A DNA stretch of 64,000 nucleotides from positions 214,893 to 278,892 of the forward strand of contig CAWADG010000006.1 of NCBI GenBank assembly GCA_963780815.1. The letters are read 5' to 3'. How positions within the stretch are numbered: position 1 is the first letter of the stretch; each line of letters starts with the position of its first letter. Shown here one piece after another: positions 25,834-34,176 of this stretch. The notes beneath the pieces were generated by a model. That model was not told the DNA's origin. It searched no databases and saw only the letters and a list, made by a program, of their open reading frames with translations. Both the position numbers and the translations under genes were made by a program. The DNA is from VRUE01 sp963780815. Its GTDB lineage: Bacteria > Actinomycetota > Thermoleophilia > Solirubrobacterales > 70-9.

Positions 25834-26592
25834 ATGAGTGCTCGGGCCGCATCAGTGCGCCGGGGCCCAGCGGGTGAGGAATGTCGCGACGTGTTGGTGC
25901 GCCTTCTGCACGCTTTCGAACTGCGCGTCGACGGCGAGCCAATCGATCTGCCGATGAGCGCACGGCGCCTCCTCGCATTCCTCGCTCTCCGTGAACGCGC
26001 GCTCCAGCGGGTGCACGTGGCAGGCACCTTGTGGGTGGATATGAGCGAGGAACGGGCTTTCGCGAATCTGCGCTCCGCTCTGTGGCGCGTCAACAACTGC
26101 GGTTACCGCGTGGTGGACGCACACCGCAGCAGGCTCAGTTTGGCGGGAAACGTGCGCGTAGACCTGCACGACGCGAAGGATCAGGCACGACGCCTGCTGA
26201 ACGGCGACGATGGGGAGATCCCGGTCCTAGACAATCTCGCCTTCGCGGGCGAGATCCTGCCCGATTGGTACGACGACTGGCTCCTGATCGAGCGAGAGCG
26301 CTTTCGCCAACTCGTGCTGCACGGGCTGGAGACACTGGGCGAGCGCTTAATGAGGCTTGAAAGGTATGGCGAGGCAGCAGACGTGGCGCTTGCCGCCGTG
26401 GCGAGCGAGCCGCTGCGCGAGAGCCCTCACCGCCTCCTGATCCGGATCCACATAGCCGAGAAGAACCCCAGTGAGGCCGTGCGGGAGTACACGCTCTATC
26501 GCCGGCTGCTGCACGACCAGCTCGGCCTCGAACCCTCGTCCACGCTACGCGACCTGTTGCACGACTTTGACGCTGCGGTAACCGCGAAGTGA
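25834..26592 (+). CDS. BTAD/SARP-type transcriptional regulator
   Basis: 252 residues; ATG 25834 follows GGGAGGATCTC (in-frame GTG 25816 is possible). The N-terminal winged-helix part (VRLLHAFELRVDGEPIDLPM, SARRLLAFLALRERALQRVH, VAGTLWVDMSEERAFANLRS) and the C-terminal bacterial transcriptional activation domain with TPR-like helices (ESPHRLLIRIHIAEKNPSEA, VREYTLYRRLLHDQLGLEPS) define the AfsR/DnrI class. There is no ATPase or sensor domain. As the last gene reading with the locus it is the best candidate for its own pathway activator; similar regulators accompany eCIS in actinobacteria. Confidence 0.88.
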   Translation: MSARAASVRRGPAGEECRDVLVRLLHAFELRVDGEPIDLPMSARRLLAFLALRERALQRVHVAGTLWVDMSEERAFANLRSALWRVNNCGYRVVDAHRSRLSLAGNVRVDLHDAKDQARRLLNGDDGEIPVLDNLAFAGEILPDWYDDWLLIERERFRQLVLHGLETLGERLMRLERYGEAADVALAAVASEPLRESPHRLLIRIHIAEKNPSEAVREYTLYRRLLHDQLGLEPSSTLRDLLHDFDAAVTAK

Positions 26593-26841
26593 CGGCAGCG
26601 GGCGAGTAATGCGCCCCTGTGCCGGGGCATCGCCCAGCGCGCAGGCGTGCTTGTGCTATGGGCAGTCGAGTACGCGGCTGGCGAAGCCAAATGATTCGCA
26701 TGAAAGCGGCTGAGCGCCGGTCAAATCGGCGATACGACCCCGTTCAACTATTCCGGGCGGTAGCGAGAGACGAATCGAGCCCCGGATTCGATCTATCGAT
26801 TTGCACCCATGGGTCGCGCCTTTGATGCGCCCAGTAGTCCT
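26593..26841. other. Gap between convergent genes with tRNA-Met 3'-end-like fragment
   Basis: About 250 bases. At 26759-26777 it contains GGTAGCGAGAGACGAATCG, followed by AGCCCCGGATTCG. This reads on the minus strand like the 3' end and T-arm of an elongator tRNA-Met, but the rest of the tRNA is missing. The same 19 bases recur at 63720-63738. No gene or clear terminator seen. Confidence 0.5.
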
Positions 26842-27951
26842 TCAGAACAGTGATGAGATCCCGACGCGCGAATCGCCGGCGCGACACTCCGGCGCGATGC
26901 AGGCAAAGTCGATCTGAAAGATCGATCCAAAGAGCGATTTCGCCGCGGGAAAGATGTAGGTCCCCTTTTCCAGCACCAGTTCCTCGACGTTGGCGCGCTT
27001 CAGGATCAGCAGCTGTGGCTGCTGGTGCGGCTTGCGGAAGCGGATCAAGACCGAGTCTGAATCACTGGCTACGTAACTGCCCTCGATTTCACGTTGGTCC
27101 GTCAAGACGACCAGGACGTGAGGACGCACTTCCGGGAACTCGCGTTGGCGCGCTCCGCTGAGCACGATCGCGGCAATGCCGGCGGCAATCAGCAGCCTCC
27201 ACAGCGGGAACGACGGATTCCTGTCCTCGGCCAGCTGGGTCAAATAGCTCCCGATCAATCGCAGCGAGTAGTAGAGAAGGACGGTCAGAGCAGCCGTGAC
27301 GATTACGCCGGCCAAACCGAAGGGGACGAACAAGAGGATCAGCGTCCCGATGGCCACCGACGGAACAAGCGCGTCCGAAGCAAGCCCATTCGCCACCAGG
27401 CGGCGGACCCGGGAGGGGCTGTCGGGCTCGCGGGTAGCCCAGCGGGCGATACGGGCGCCCCCCCATCCGAATACAGCAAGTACCAGCCCGCCGAAGAAGA
27501 TCGAGATTGCCAGCTCACGAACGCCGGCGGCGGCCACTTGCGCCTTTGAGATCAGTGGCAGGATCTCCTCCGGTGGCAGACCGCCGCGCTTGAACCGCTG
27601 CCACTCGACGAAGTAACCGGCACCGAAGAAGAAGATCCCGGCGCCGGCGATGGCCACCAGCGCCTTGCCCGCCGTGTCGAGGCTTTCGCTCAGCCGTTCG
27701 CGTAACCCGGCACCGACCTTGCGAACAGCGTCCGGCTTGGCGAGAGGTGGAGTCTCGGACGCCATCAGCCCGAGGTCGACCGGCAACTCGTTCCACAGGT
27801 CGCGATAGATCGTCGCCAAGCTCGCACCAGCCAGCCCCCAGCCGCGATAGGCGAGGTGCTCGCAGGGCTGAGCTGGAAGCCTCGAGAACGTTGTATTGAC
27901 TTCGGCCAGTCGCTCATCATCAAATACCGGGACCGGTTTCGGCGGCCACAA
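26842..27951 (-). CDS. Multi-pass membrane protein of unknown function
   Basis: 369 residues from a TTG; an in-frame stop lies about 24 bases upstream, so the N-terminus is nearly fixed. Membrane segments are visible at about residues 97-115 (ALVAIAGAGIFFFGAGYFV), 147-165 (ISIFFGGLVLAVFGWGG), 195-230 (SVAIGTLILLFVPFGLAGVI and the following stretch) and around 255. A soluble C-terminal tail with alternating strands (PHVLVVLTDQREIEGSYVAS, SVLIRFRKPHQQPQLLILKR) follows. No family recognised. It converges on the eCIS regulator, so it is a separate unit. Confidence 0.7.
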   Translation of the reverse strand: MWPPKPVPVFDDERLAEVNTTFSRLPAQPCEHLAYRGWGLAGASLATIYRDLWNELPVDLGLMASETPPLAKPDAVRKVGAGLRERLSESLDTAGKALVAIAGAGIFFFGAGYFVEWQRFKRGGLPPEEILPLISKAQVAAAGVRELAISIFFGGLVLAVFGWGGARIARWATREPDSPSRVRRLVANGLASDALVPSVAIGTLILLFVPFGLAGVIVTAALTVLLYYSLRLIGSYLTQLAEDRNPSFPLWRLLIAAGIAAIVLSGARQREFPEVRPHVLVVLTDQREIEGSYVASDSDSVLIRFRKPHQQPQLLILKRANVEELVLEKGTYIFPAAKSLFGSIFQIDFACIAPECRAGDSRVGISSLF

Positions 27952-28181
27952 GAGCGCGAGTACCAGGACTCAGCGACGGAGGCGAAGCCGGGGGCCGTGA
28001 TCAACATCGTGTCCCTCCTGAATGGGGGTGAAACGACCCGTTCAATCCAAGCTAACTGACCTAGAGAAGCCCGTCAATCTGGGACTCCATCTTTCGTTGA
28101 GCCTCCTGACACTGCAGGCAAATTGTTGCTACGGCTAGCGATTCACGTCCCAACGGTCCTGTTGCCGAAAGAGGAGGCAAG

Positions 28182-28565
28182 ATGCCGGAGAACATCGGAG
28201 AGACACAGGAACTGAAGGAAGTGGAGGCGGCCGGTAAGGACTGGTCCCAACACGTCAGGGAAATTGGTGGCCTAGTGGCGGTGGTAGCCGGCCTGCTGGC
28301 AATCGCCGGAATCGCCGCCGGGGCGTTGATCGCAGACAGCCAAACTGCTGCGACAGTCGCCGGTTCGACAACAGCCGTAGTCGGCGCAGTCGTTGGCGCA
28401 TATCTGGGCGTAAAGATCGGCACCGACCAGACGAAGAACGCCATCCAAGCTCAAAGGGAAGAGGCGGCCAAGGGGCAGGTCTACGCGGCGCACATGCCCA
28501 AAGAGGAAGCCCTGAAAGCCGTTCCGCTGGCGCAAGAAGCTGCTGAGGCCGTCCGCGCCTTGTGA
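28182..28565 (+). CDS. Small membrane protein, two-helix hairpin
   Basis: 127 residues with a strong GGAGGCAAG ribosome site. An N-terminal amphipathic segment (GKDWSQHVREIGG) leads into a hydrophobic helix (VAVVAGLLAIAGIAAGALIA) and a second Gly/Ala helix (GSTTAVVGAVVGAYLGVKIG). A charged cytoplasmic tail follows (KNAIQAQREEAAKGQVYAAH). No family recognised; Gly-zipper spacing suggests oligomer formation. Confidence 0.6.
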   Translation: MPENIGETQELKEVEAAGKDWSQHVREIGGLVAVVAGLLAIAGIAAGALIADSQTAATVAGSTTAVVGAVVGAYLGVKIGTDQTKNAIQAQREEAAKGQVYAAHMPKEEALKAVPLAQEAAEAVRAL

Positions 28566-28717
28566 AATGAGCGCGACGGTCGGCGTCGTGCACTCATACA
28601 GACGCCTATGGCGGCTTGACAGCGGCGCACCGTAACTGGAAGCCTCGCTTAGGACGGGGCGTCGACTGCCGGTCACCGAAGGCGCTCACCATAGGACAAA
28701 CCTCAGGAGGTGGTCAG

Positions 28718-29482
28718 ATGCCACGCAAGATCAAGGGCTATGGATGGCTCCCGGATCTCCCTGACGGGCGGGATCTGCTGTACGGAGCCCCAGTTGAGGC
28801 CGTCGCGGAACCTCCCAAAAGGGTGGACATGCGCAAGAAGTGCCCGCCGGTCTACGACCAGGGACAGCTCGGCAGCTGCACCGCGAACGCGATCGGCGCC
28901 GCCCTGGAGTTCGACCAGATGAAGCAGAAAGAGGAGGCGTTCACACCCTCGAGGCTGTTCATCTACTACAACGAGCGGGTGATGGAGGGCACGGTCGACT
29001 CGGACAGCGGCGCCCAGATTCGCGACGGCATCAAGACTGTCGCCAAACGCGGCGCGTGCAGGGAGGACCCGACCTGGCCGTACAAAATCGGAAAATTCGA
29101 CACCAAACCACCGAAACCCGCCTACTCCGAGGGCAAAGAGCACCAGGCGATCCAATACCTGCGGCTCACCCAGGCCCTGAGCCAGCTCAAGGGCTGCCTC
29201 GCCTCGGGGTTCCCGTTCGTCTTCGGCTTCTCCGTCTACGAGAGCTTCGAGAGCTCCCAGGTGGCCAAAACGGGCCATGCACCGATCCCGAAAGCGAACG
29301 AGGCTCTCCTAGGCGGCCACGCCGTCATGGCGGTCGGCTACGACGAGGCGAAACAGTGGTTCATCGTTCGCAACTCCTGGGGCACGGGCTGGGGCATGAG
29401 CGGTTACTTCACGCTGCCCTACCCATACCTTCTCCAACCCAGCCTGTCGGGGGACTTCTGGACGATTCGAGGGATCGAGTAA
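28718..29482 (+). CDS. Papain-like C1 family cysteine peptidase without signal peptide
   Basis: 254 residues; ATG 28718 with CTCAGGAGGTGG before it. The C1 fold is clear: the oxyanion Gln and catalytic Cys in YDQGQLGSCTANAIG (Cys54), catalytic His in LGGHAVMAVGYD (His201) and Asn in VRNSWGTGWG (Asn219). The mature-type domain starts almost at residue 25, and there is no secretion signal or inhibitory propeptide, so it acts in the cytoplasm or is exported by another route. An M19 dipeptidase follows 53 bases later, suggesting a peptide-degrading pair. Confidence 0.92.
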   Translation: MPRKIKGYGWLPDLPDGRDLLYGAPVEAVAEPPKRVDMRKKCPPVYDQGQLGSCTANAIGAALEFDQMKQKEEAFTPSRLFIYYNERVMEGTVDSDSGAQIRDGIKTVAKRGACREDPTWPYKIGKFDTKPPKPAYSEGKEHQAIQYLRLTQALSQLKGCLASGFPFVFGFSVYESFESSQVAKTGHAPIPKANEALLGGHAVMAVGYDEAKQWFIVRNSWGTGWGMSGYFTLPYPYLLQPSLSGDFWTIRGIE

Positions 29483-29535
29483 GGAGAGAGCCGCGGCTGG
29501 AGGATCGTGCCTGGGTGTAGATTCGACGCGCGCCC

Positions 29536-30738
29536 GTGATCGTCGACCTGCACGCGCACTATGCGATGCATCTCGTTCCTCGGCCGCGGGTGAGGCTCCT
29601 GCGGCTTCTCCTCTCGAGCAAGGAACGCCGGCGCCTGCGAGATTGGCTGCGGGCGCTCCTCGTCGGCCTTGCAAGTCTCTTCGCCAACTACCGCTCGCTC
29701 TTTTCCGGCCCCCGTGTGCGAATGAGATACATGCGCGCGGGGGGCGTGGGCGTCGCGCTGTCCGTCGTCTATTCGTTCTTCGACGAGATCGACGTTGTGG
29801 ACGGGGCGCAACCCCGCTCCGGCTACCTCGAATCGATCGAGGACCAGCTCGAGGTGGTCGAGAGCCACGTCGCAGCTCGGCACGGCGATGACGCCCTTAT
29901 CGCGCACAATCGGCGCGAGTTGGCCGCCGCCCAACGCGCCGGCAAGCTTGCACTCGTTCATTGCATCGAGGGCGGCTTCCATCTGGGATCGGAGCCGAGG
30001 GAGGTCGAAGCAGCGGTAGACCGGCTCGCCCGGCTGGGTGTGGCGTACATCACCCTGGCGCATCTGATCTGGCGGGAAGTGGCAACTGACGCCCCGGCCC
30101 TGCCTTTCATGACCGACGCGGAGTACCGCCACTGGCTGCCGCAGCCGGAGGAGGGGCTTACGAATCTCGGGCGAGCGGCGATCGAGGCAATGGTGAGGGA
30201 GCGCGTCCTTGTCGACGTTTCACACATGAGTGAGCGTTCGCTGGAGGACACCTTTGCCTTGCTCGACCGCCTCGACCCTGACAGGTCGGTGCCGGTGCTG
30301 GCCACCCACGCGGGGTACCGCTTTGGGGATCAGGAATACATGCTCCGGGCGGAGACGCTTCGAAGGATCGCCCAGCGGAACGGAGTGGTCGGATTGATCC
30401 TTGCCCAGCATCAGCTGAACGACGGGCTCCGCGGTCCCGATGCTCGCCGTTTGGAACTCAGAGTCGGAAAGGGCCGGCAATTCGAGCAATCGTTCGAGGT
30501 CCTCTGTCGCCATGTCGATCGGATCCGCGAGGTGACCGGCTCACACCGGCACACGGCGATTGGCTCCGACCTCGATGGGTTTATTAAGCCGACGCTCGCC
30601 GGCTTCGAGGACATGCGGGACATGGCGGCTCTCGAGCGGGCGGTGCGCGAGCGCTACGGCGAGGAGGATGGCGAGCTGATCTGCTCGGGCAACTCGCTGC
30701 GTGTCCTGACCTCCTTTTGGGGTGGGAGAGAGAACTGA
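29536..30738 (+). CDS. Membrane-dipeptidase family (M19) zinc hydrolase
   Basis: 400 residues, GTG start. Metal and active-site residues of renal-dipeptidase-type enzymes are all seen: DLHAHY (His6, His8), HCIEGG (bridging Glu145), DVSHMSE (His230), ATHAGYR and IGSDLDGF (Asp345). The family cleaves dipeptides, including D-containing ones, or related amides. No signal peptide. The insert at residues 20-75 is rich in Arg/Leu (RLLRLLLSSKERRRLRDWLR) and could sit on a membrane. Runs in the same direction as the C1 peptidase gene. Confidence 0.92.
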   Translation: MIVDLHAHYAMHLVPRPRVRLLRLLLSSKERRRLRDWLRALLVGLASLFANYRSLFSGPRVRMRYMRAGGVGVALSVVYSFFDEIDVVDGAQPRSGYLESIEDQLEVVESHVAARHGDDALIAHNRRELAAAQRAGKLALVHCIEGGFHLGSEPREVEAAVDRLARLGVAYITLAHLIWREVATDAPALPFMTDAEYRHWLPQPEEGLTNLGRAAIEAMVRERVLVDVSHMSERSLEDTFALLDRLDPDRSVPVLATHAGYRFGDQEYMLRAETLRRIAQRNGVVGLILAQHQLNDGLRGPDARRLELRVGKGRQFEQSFEVLCRHVDRIREVTGSHRHTAIGSDLDGFIKPTLAGFEDMRDMAALERAVRERYGEEDGELICSGNSLRVLTSFWGGREN

Positions 30739-30753
30739 CTGGGGCTTGGTGAA

Positions 30754-31989
30754 ATGACGACAGCGCCTGAGCTCCTGCAGCGATTTCAACCGCAGCTGCG
30801 CTATGACTCGAATGAGGCCTTTTTCGCCGACTCGGCCGCGATGTGGACGGACAACCCGGCGAATGCCCTCCGCCGCGCGTCCAGGCATGGGCGGCCCGGC
30901 GACCTGCTGGCGGCGGCGAAGCCCGGCAGAGGCCAGGCACAACTCAACCTCGCCTTCCTGGGCCCCTCGCGCTACCCCGGTGGGGAGGCGGTCCAGTCCA
31001 CCGATGCCATCGATTGTTCGCGACGCGACTACCGTGACCAGTATGTGGCTCTGAGAGGAGATCGGACCTACGCCAATCGCATGTACGGGAAGGCCCGGGA
31101 GGATCGGGGACGCCTCTGGCTCCAATACTGGTTCTTTTACTTCTACAACGACTACAACCTGGCGGGGGGATTCGGGCTTCACGAGGGCGACTGGGAGATG
31201 GTCCAGTTCCGCATGGACGAGGGACACGACCTGCCCGACCTCGCCGTCTACGCGCAGCATCGGTGGGCCGAGGTCGCGCCCTGGGATGAGGTCGAGAAGC
31301 TCGAAGGGCAATCCGACACAGCCCTCGTCTATGTGGCCCGTGGCTCGCATGCCTCCTACTTCCACGCCGGCTACCACGAGACCGAGGCCTGGTACGACCT
31401 CGCCGACGGAAAGAGGAAGACCCCTCACCTCGCCCTCGAGGTGGTCGACGAGGACGACCCCAGCTGGGTGGCATGGCCCGGAGTCTGGGGAGGCACCACC
31501 GCGCCAATCCCGGGGCTCGACCAGCCCAGTCCCACGGCCCCCTGTCGGCACGACCAGTGGGAGCGCCCCGCGCTCCTTCTCGAGCAGGCTCGCTCGGTCA
31601 AGCGAAGCGCCCCGGCCCCTGCGCCGTCGGTCCAGGTTTCGCGCCAGAACGGATATCTCCATCTCTCATATGACTTCCGGAGCCATCGCGGATCGAAGCC
31701 GAACCGACTCGTCGTCACGGTGAACTCCGAGGACGACACCATCCAACCTCGGACATTCACCTTCGTGGTTGACACCGCACTCGCGGGGACGATCGCCACG
31801 ACCGTCGAACTCAAGCCCGCGCAAGACTACGACGTCTACGTCAGCGCCGTCGACGCCGGAGGCAAGCCAACCGACTCGGCACTAACCCTCATCCGGCCGA
31901 TCGGAACTCGAGAGCCCGGGCAGCTCCCGGTTCTGCCATGGCTGGGCGGAGTGGTGCGCGCCATCCGGCGAATGTTCGGCGGCGATTGA
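30754..31989 (+). CDS. Vps62-like protein
   Basis: 411 residues. The central region has the Vps62-family block: LWLQYWFFYFYNDYNL, GLHEGDWEMVQFRM, LVYVARGSHASYFHAGYH, and WPGVWGG with a Trp/His/Asp-rich centre. Family function is unknown; the conserved acidic and His residues hint at a hydrolase or carbohydrate/lipid binding. The C-terminal 110 residues look like a fibronectin-type strand set (VTVNSEDDTIQPRTFTFVVD). No signal peptide. It starts 15 bases after the dipeptidase stop and is likely co-transcribed. Confidence 0.82.
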   Translation: MTTAPELLQRFQPQLRYDSNEAFFADSAAMWTDNPANALRRASRHGRPGDLLAAAKPGRGQAQLNLAFLGPSRYPGGEAVQSTDAIDCSRRDYRDQYVALRGDRTYANRMYGKAREDRGRLWLQYWFFYFYNDYNLAGGFGLHEGDWEMVQFRMDEGHDLPDLAVYAQHRWAEVAPWDEVEKLEGQSDTALVYVARGSHASYFHAGYHETEAWYDLADGKRKTPHLALEVVDEDDPSWVAWPGVWGGTTAPIPGLDQPSPTAPCRHDQWERPALLLEQARSVKRSAPAPAPSVQVSRQNGYLHLSYDFRSHRGSKPNRLVVTVNSEDDTIQPRTFTFVVDTALAGTIATTVELKPAQDYDVYVSAVDAGGKPTDSALTLIRPIGTREPGQLPVLPWLGGVVRAIRRMFGGD

Positions 31990-32286
31990 CTCCGTCCATC
32001 GCTTGACTGACTGCCCGGTCTCGGGGGGCTGCGGAGCAGCTAGCGGGGCGGACGGACCATGAGGCCGATGCGATACCGGGGGTACCACCACCTATCGCGC
32101 AACCGCGTCAAACTTGTGTCACCCCGTATCCACTCCTTGCAATAGGGTCGGGGAGAGAAAAGTCTTAGGTGGGGATGGCTGAACCCGCGACGGTTCTCGA
32201 TGCCAGCAGTACCCCGGACAGGCAAGGACGAATGTCGCCATCACCCCCAGGTGCCGAGCGCGTCGCTCGGCACCTGGGGGTACGCA
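31990..32286. other. Intergenic region
   Basis: A GCTGC GGA GCAGC hairpin lies at 32028-32040, just after the Vps62-like gene. A minus-strand fragment ending WWYPRYRIGLMVRPPR (about 32040-32120) looks protein-like but has no intact frame upstream. A perfect long hairpin at 32243-32281 is listed separately. Confidence 0.4.
32243..32281 (-). terminator. Perfect 18-bp hairpin, terminator of the 86-residue minus-strand gene
   Basis: The arm ACCCCCAGGTGCCGAGCG (32243-32260) is exactly complementary to 32264-32281, with loop CGT. It lies 5 bases beyond the stop of the minus-strand gene ending at 32287. No T-run follows, common for GC-rich actinobacterial terminators. The perfect symmetry also allows bidirectional action. 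Confidence 0.75.
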
Positions 32287-32547
32287 TTAGCCCCGTGCCA
32301 ACTGCTTGACGGCGTTGCTCATTTGCTCAACCGCCGCGTGCTGGACTTGCTCCCGGAGCTTCTCCTGCTTGGCTCCGAGAAATGCGTGCGCCTGGATATA
32401 GATGGCCAGCGCTCCCAGTATCTCCTCCGTCGGGTCTTGCACCCGTTTGATCCATTCTTCTGGTTCCGGGGGAGGTTCGATGTGATGGTGATGGAGCAGC
32501 CACCAGATCAAGCTCGGCCACCATGGGGGACAGAGTTCGGGCTCCAC
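32287..32547 (-). CDS. Small protein with tryptophan-rich N-terminus
   Basis: 86 residues from GTG 32547, which has AAGGAG seven bases upstream; a TTG at 32553 is too close to that site. It begins with Pro/Trp/His (CPPWWPSLIWWLLHHHHIEP), which could bind metal or insert into a membrane, then a helix (EEILGALAIYIQAHAFLGAK, QEKLREQVQHAAVEQMSNAV). No family recognised. Good ribosome site and a strong terminator support it as a real gene. Confidence 0.6.
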   Translation of the reverse strand: MEPELCPPWWPSLIWWLLHHHHIEPPPEPEEWIKRVQDPTEEILGALAIYIQAHAFLGAKQEKLREQVQHAAVEQMSNAVKQLARG

Positions 32548-33121
32548 AGGCAATCTCCTTGCTCTTGCCGGATGTACGTCGCCGATCCTCTCAGAGGCGG
32601 GCTGGCAAATGGGGCTGCTGTGGACGAATGGTCTGCTGAGCGGGTCTTCGTCCGCCGGGGTGGGGTCGGAAGTCGATCGAGGCGGTGATCAGGTGGTATC
32701 CCGCCAGGACCGGGCTGTGGGGATGCTCGGCGTGCCCGATAAGGGCTCCTAGCGGAGCCGCCAGCCCCCAAGGGTGTGGCTGAGCTCCGGCGATCTGTGC
32801 TCGGGACCGAGCCGCGCTCGCAGCTCCTCGGTGGGGGGTGCAGAGCGGTAGAGCTCCAGGGCCGCCCGCAGCAGCAGCCCGAGCCGAGATTCGGCTTCTC
32901 CTCCTTGCCAGCCCGCTGCGAACCAACCAGCCATGCTGAACTCCGGCTCTTCACCGCCGGGGCAGGTACTCGCGCCGCTCCTCGGGGGCTCTCCTCCAGG
33001 TGTAGATCACGGCAGCGATCGTCGCGTTGCTCTACGAGTCTGTCGATCAGTCCGAAGTCGCCACGCCTTGCCCGGCTGAACCTTGCGACGGCTAATTGCG
33101 AGTGCCTGGGAAGATAAACGA
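32548..33121. other. Gap with probable decayed minus-strand coding sequence
   Basis: 570 bases. On the minus strand several protein-like stretches occur in different frames: AVIYTWRRAPEERREYLPRR ending at 32951, the small frame listed at 32749-32934, and SPVLAGYHLITASIDFRPHP near 32700. This is the look of a gene broken by several frameshifts. No plus-strand gene is convincing. Confidence 0.4.
32749..32934 (-). CDS. Possible small protein or gene fragment, 61 residues
   Basis: ATG with GGAG upstream. AGWFAAGWQGGEAESRLGLL followed by LRAALELYRSAPPTEELRAR reads like a helical protein segment. The neighbouring protein-like stretches lie in other frames, so it may be only part of a broken gene. 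No function assigned. Confidence 0.3.
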   Translation of the reverse strand: MAGWFAAGWQGGEAESRLGLLLRAALELYRSAPPTEELRARLGPEHRSPELSHTLGGWRLR

Positions 33122-33931
33122 GTGCCGGATACCCCCGATACCTACCTCCACGGCCACCATGAGAGCGTGCTGCGGTCTCACCGATGGCGAACCGTCGAGA
33201 ACTCCGCCCGCTACCTGCTGCCTCTGCTGTCGCCGGGCACACACGTGCTCGATGTCGGCTGCGGCCCAGGCACGATAACTGTCGGGCTGGCGACCTGCGT
33301 GGGTGAGGGCTGGGTGGTCGGTATCGACGCGGTCGAAGAGGTCGTGGGTGTTGCTCGGGAAGAGGCGGTGCGCCATGGGCAACCCAACGTCAGCTTCGAG
33401 GTCGGCGACATATATCACTTGGCCTTCGATGACGGAGCATTCGACGTAGTGCACGCCCACCAGGTGCTCCAGCACATGGTCGACCCGGTGGCGGCTCTGC
33501 GTGAGATGCGACGAGTCTGCCGGGATGGCGGCATCGTCGCCGCCCGGGACTCGGACTACGGGGGGATGTTCTGGTTCCCCGAAGATCCGGAAATGGAGGA
33601 GTGGCGAGCCCTCTATCAACGAGTTGCAAGAGCACTCGACGGTGAGCCGGATACAGGTCGTCGCATGCTTAGCTGGGCACGGCTGGCTGGCTTCACTGAG
33701 ATCGAGGTATCTGCCAGCTCATGGTGCTTCGCCGCTCCTGAGGAGCGCACATGGTGGGGGGGGTTGTGGGCCGAACGGCTGACACAGTCGAGCTTCGCGG
33801 ACCAAGCCGTCGGACATGGCCTCGCCAGCCGCGAAGACCTTGACCGCCTGGCTGATTCATGGCGCCGCTGGGCCTCGAGTGACGTCGGGTGGTTTCTCGT
33901 CCCACACGGCGAGGTTATTTGTCGCGGCTGA
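33122..33931 (+). CDS. Class I SAM-dependent methyltransferase
   Basis: 269 residues from GTG 33122. Motif I is HVLDVGCGPGTITVGLA, followed by an acidic ribose-binding end of strand 2 (VVGIDAVEEVV) and the post-I FDVVHAHQVLQHMVDPVAAL segment, with YxDxxY-type small-molecule enzyme features in the C-terminal part (DSDYGGMFWFPED). Similar to UbiE/MenG-like methyltransferases acting on small molecules or lipids. The acceptor is not readable. No clear operon partner. Confidence 0.9.
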   Translation: MPDTPDTYLHGHHESVLRSHRWRTVENSARYLLPLLSPGTHVLDVGCGPGTITVGLATCVGEGWVVGIDAVEEVVGVAREEAVRHGQPNVSFEVGDIYHLAFDDGAFDVVHAHQVLQHMVDPVAALREMRRVCRDGGIVAARDSDYGGMFWFPEDPEMEEWRALYQRVARALDGEPDTGRRMLSWARLAGFTEIEVSASSWCFAAPEERTWWGGLWAERLTQSSFADQAVGHGLASREDLDRLADSWRRWASSDVGWFLVPHGEVICRG

Positions 33932-34042
33932 ACCTGCAACGGCGGGTGTAAAGCGCCGAAGTCACAGCACCTTTGCGCCGTCACGACTACCGGCGCTAAT
34001 GTCAGTCGAACGGCCGAAGGATCAGAGAAGAGAGGACGAGAT

Positions 34043-34170
34043 ATGAGCAGGCTGCGCGGACGATTGAGCTCCGCCAACTGGTGTCCTTCATCGCGCTGTT
34101 CATTGCGCTCAAGGGAGCCGGCTATGCCTTCAAGCTGCCGAACTTCGTCCGGCCCGAGCTTGCCGTGTAA
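34043..34170 (+). pseudogene. Truncated, frameshifted 'ANxxSxIALFxAL..GYA' secreted-protein start
   Basis: ATG 34043 gives MSRLRGRLSSAN, then one base is off and a second frame continues LVSFIALFIALKGAGYAFKL to a TAA at 34168-34170. This is the signal-peptide signature of a very common Solirubrobacterales family of exported proteins, here reduced to its first 40 residues and frameshifted. It is a useful lineage hint. A good GAGAGGACGAG ribosome site remains. Confidence 0.6.
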
Positions 34171-34176
34171 GCGGAG

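Noticed and set aside
4325..26592. A contractile prophage
   Set aside because: No capsid, portal, terminase or lysis genes; AAA+ ATPase and Pvc16-type cap point to eCIS.
32040..32225. Minus-strand fragment ending WWYPRYRIGLMVRPPR
   Set aside because: Natural-looking end but no coherent upstream frame; too short to support.
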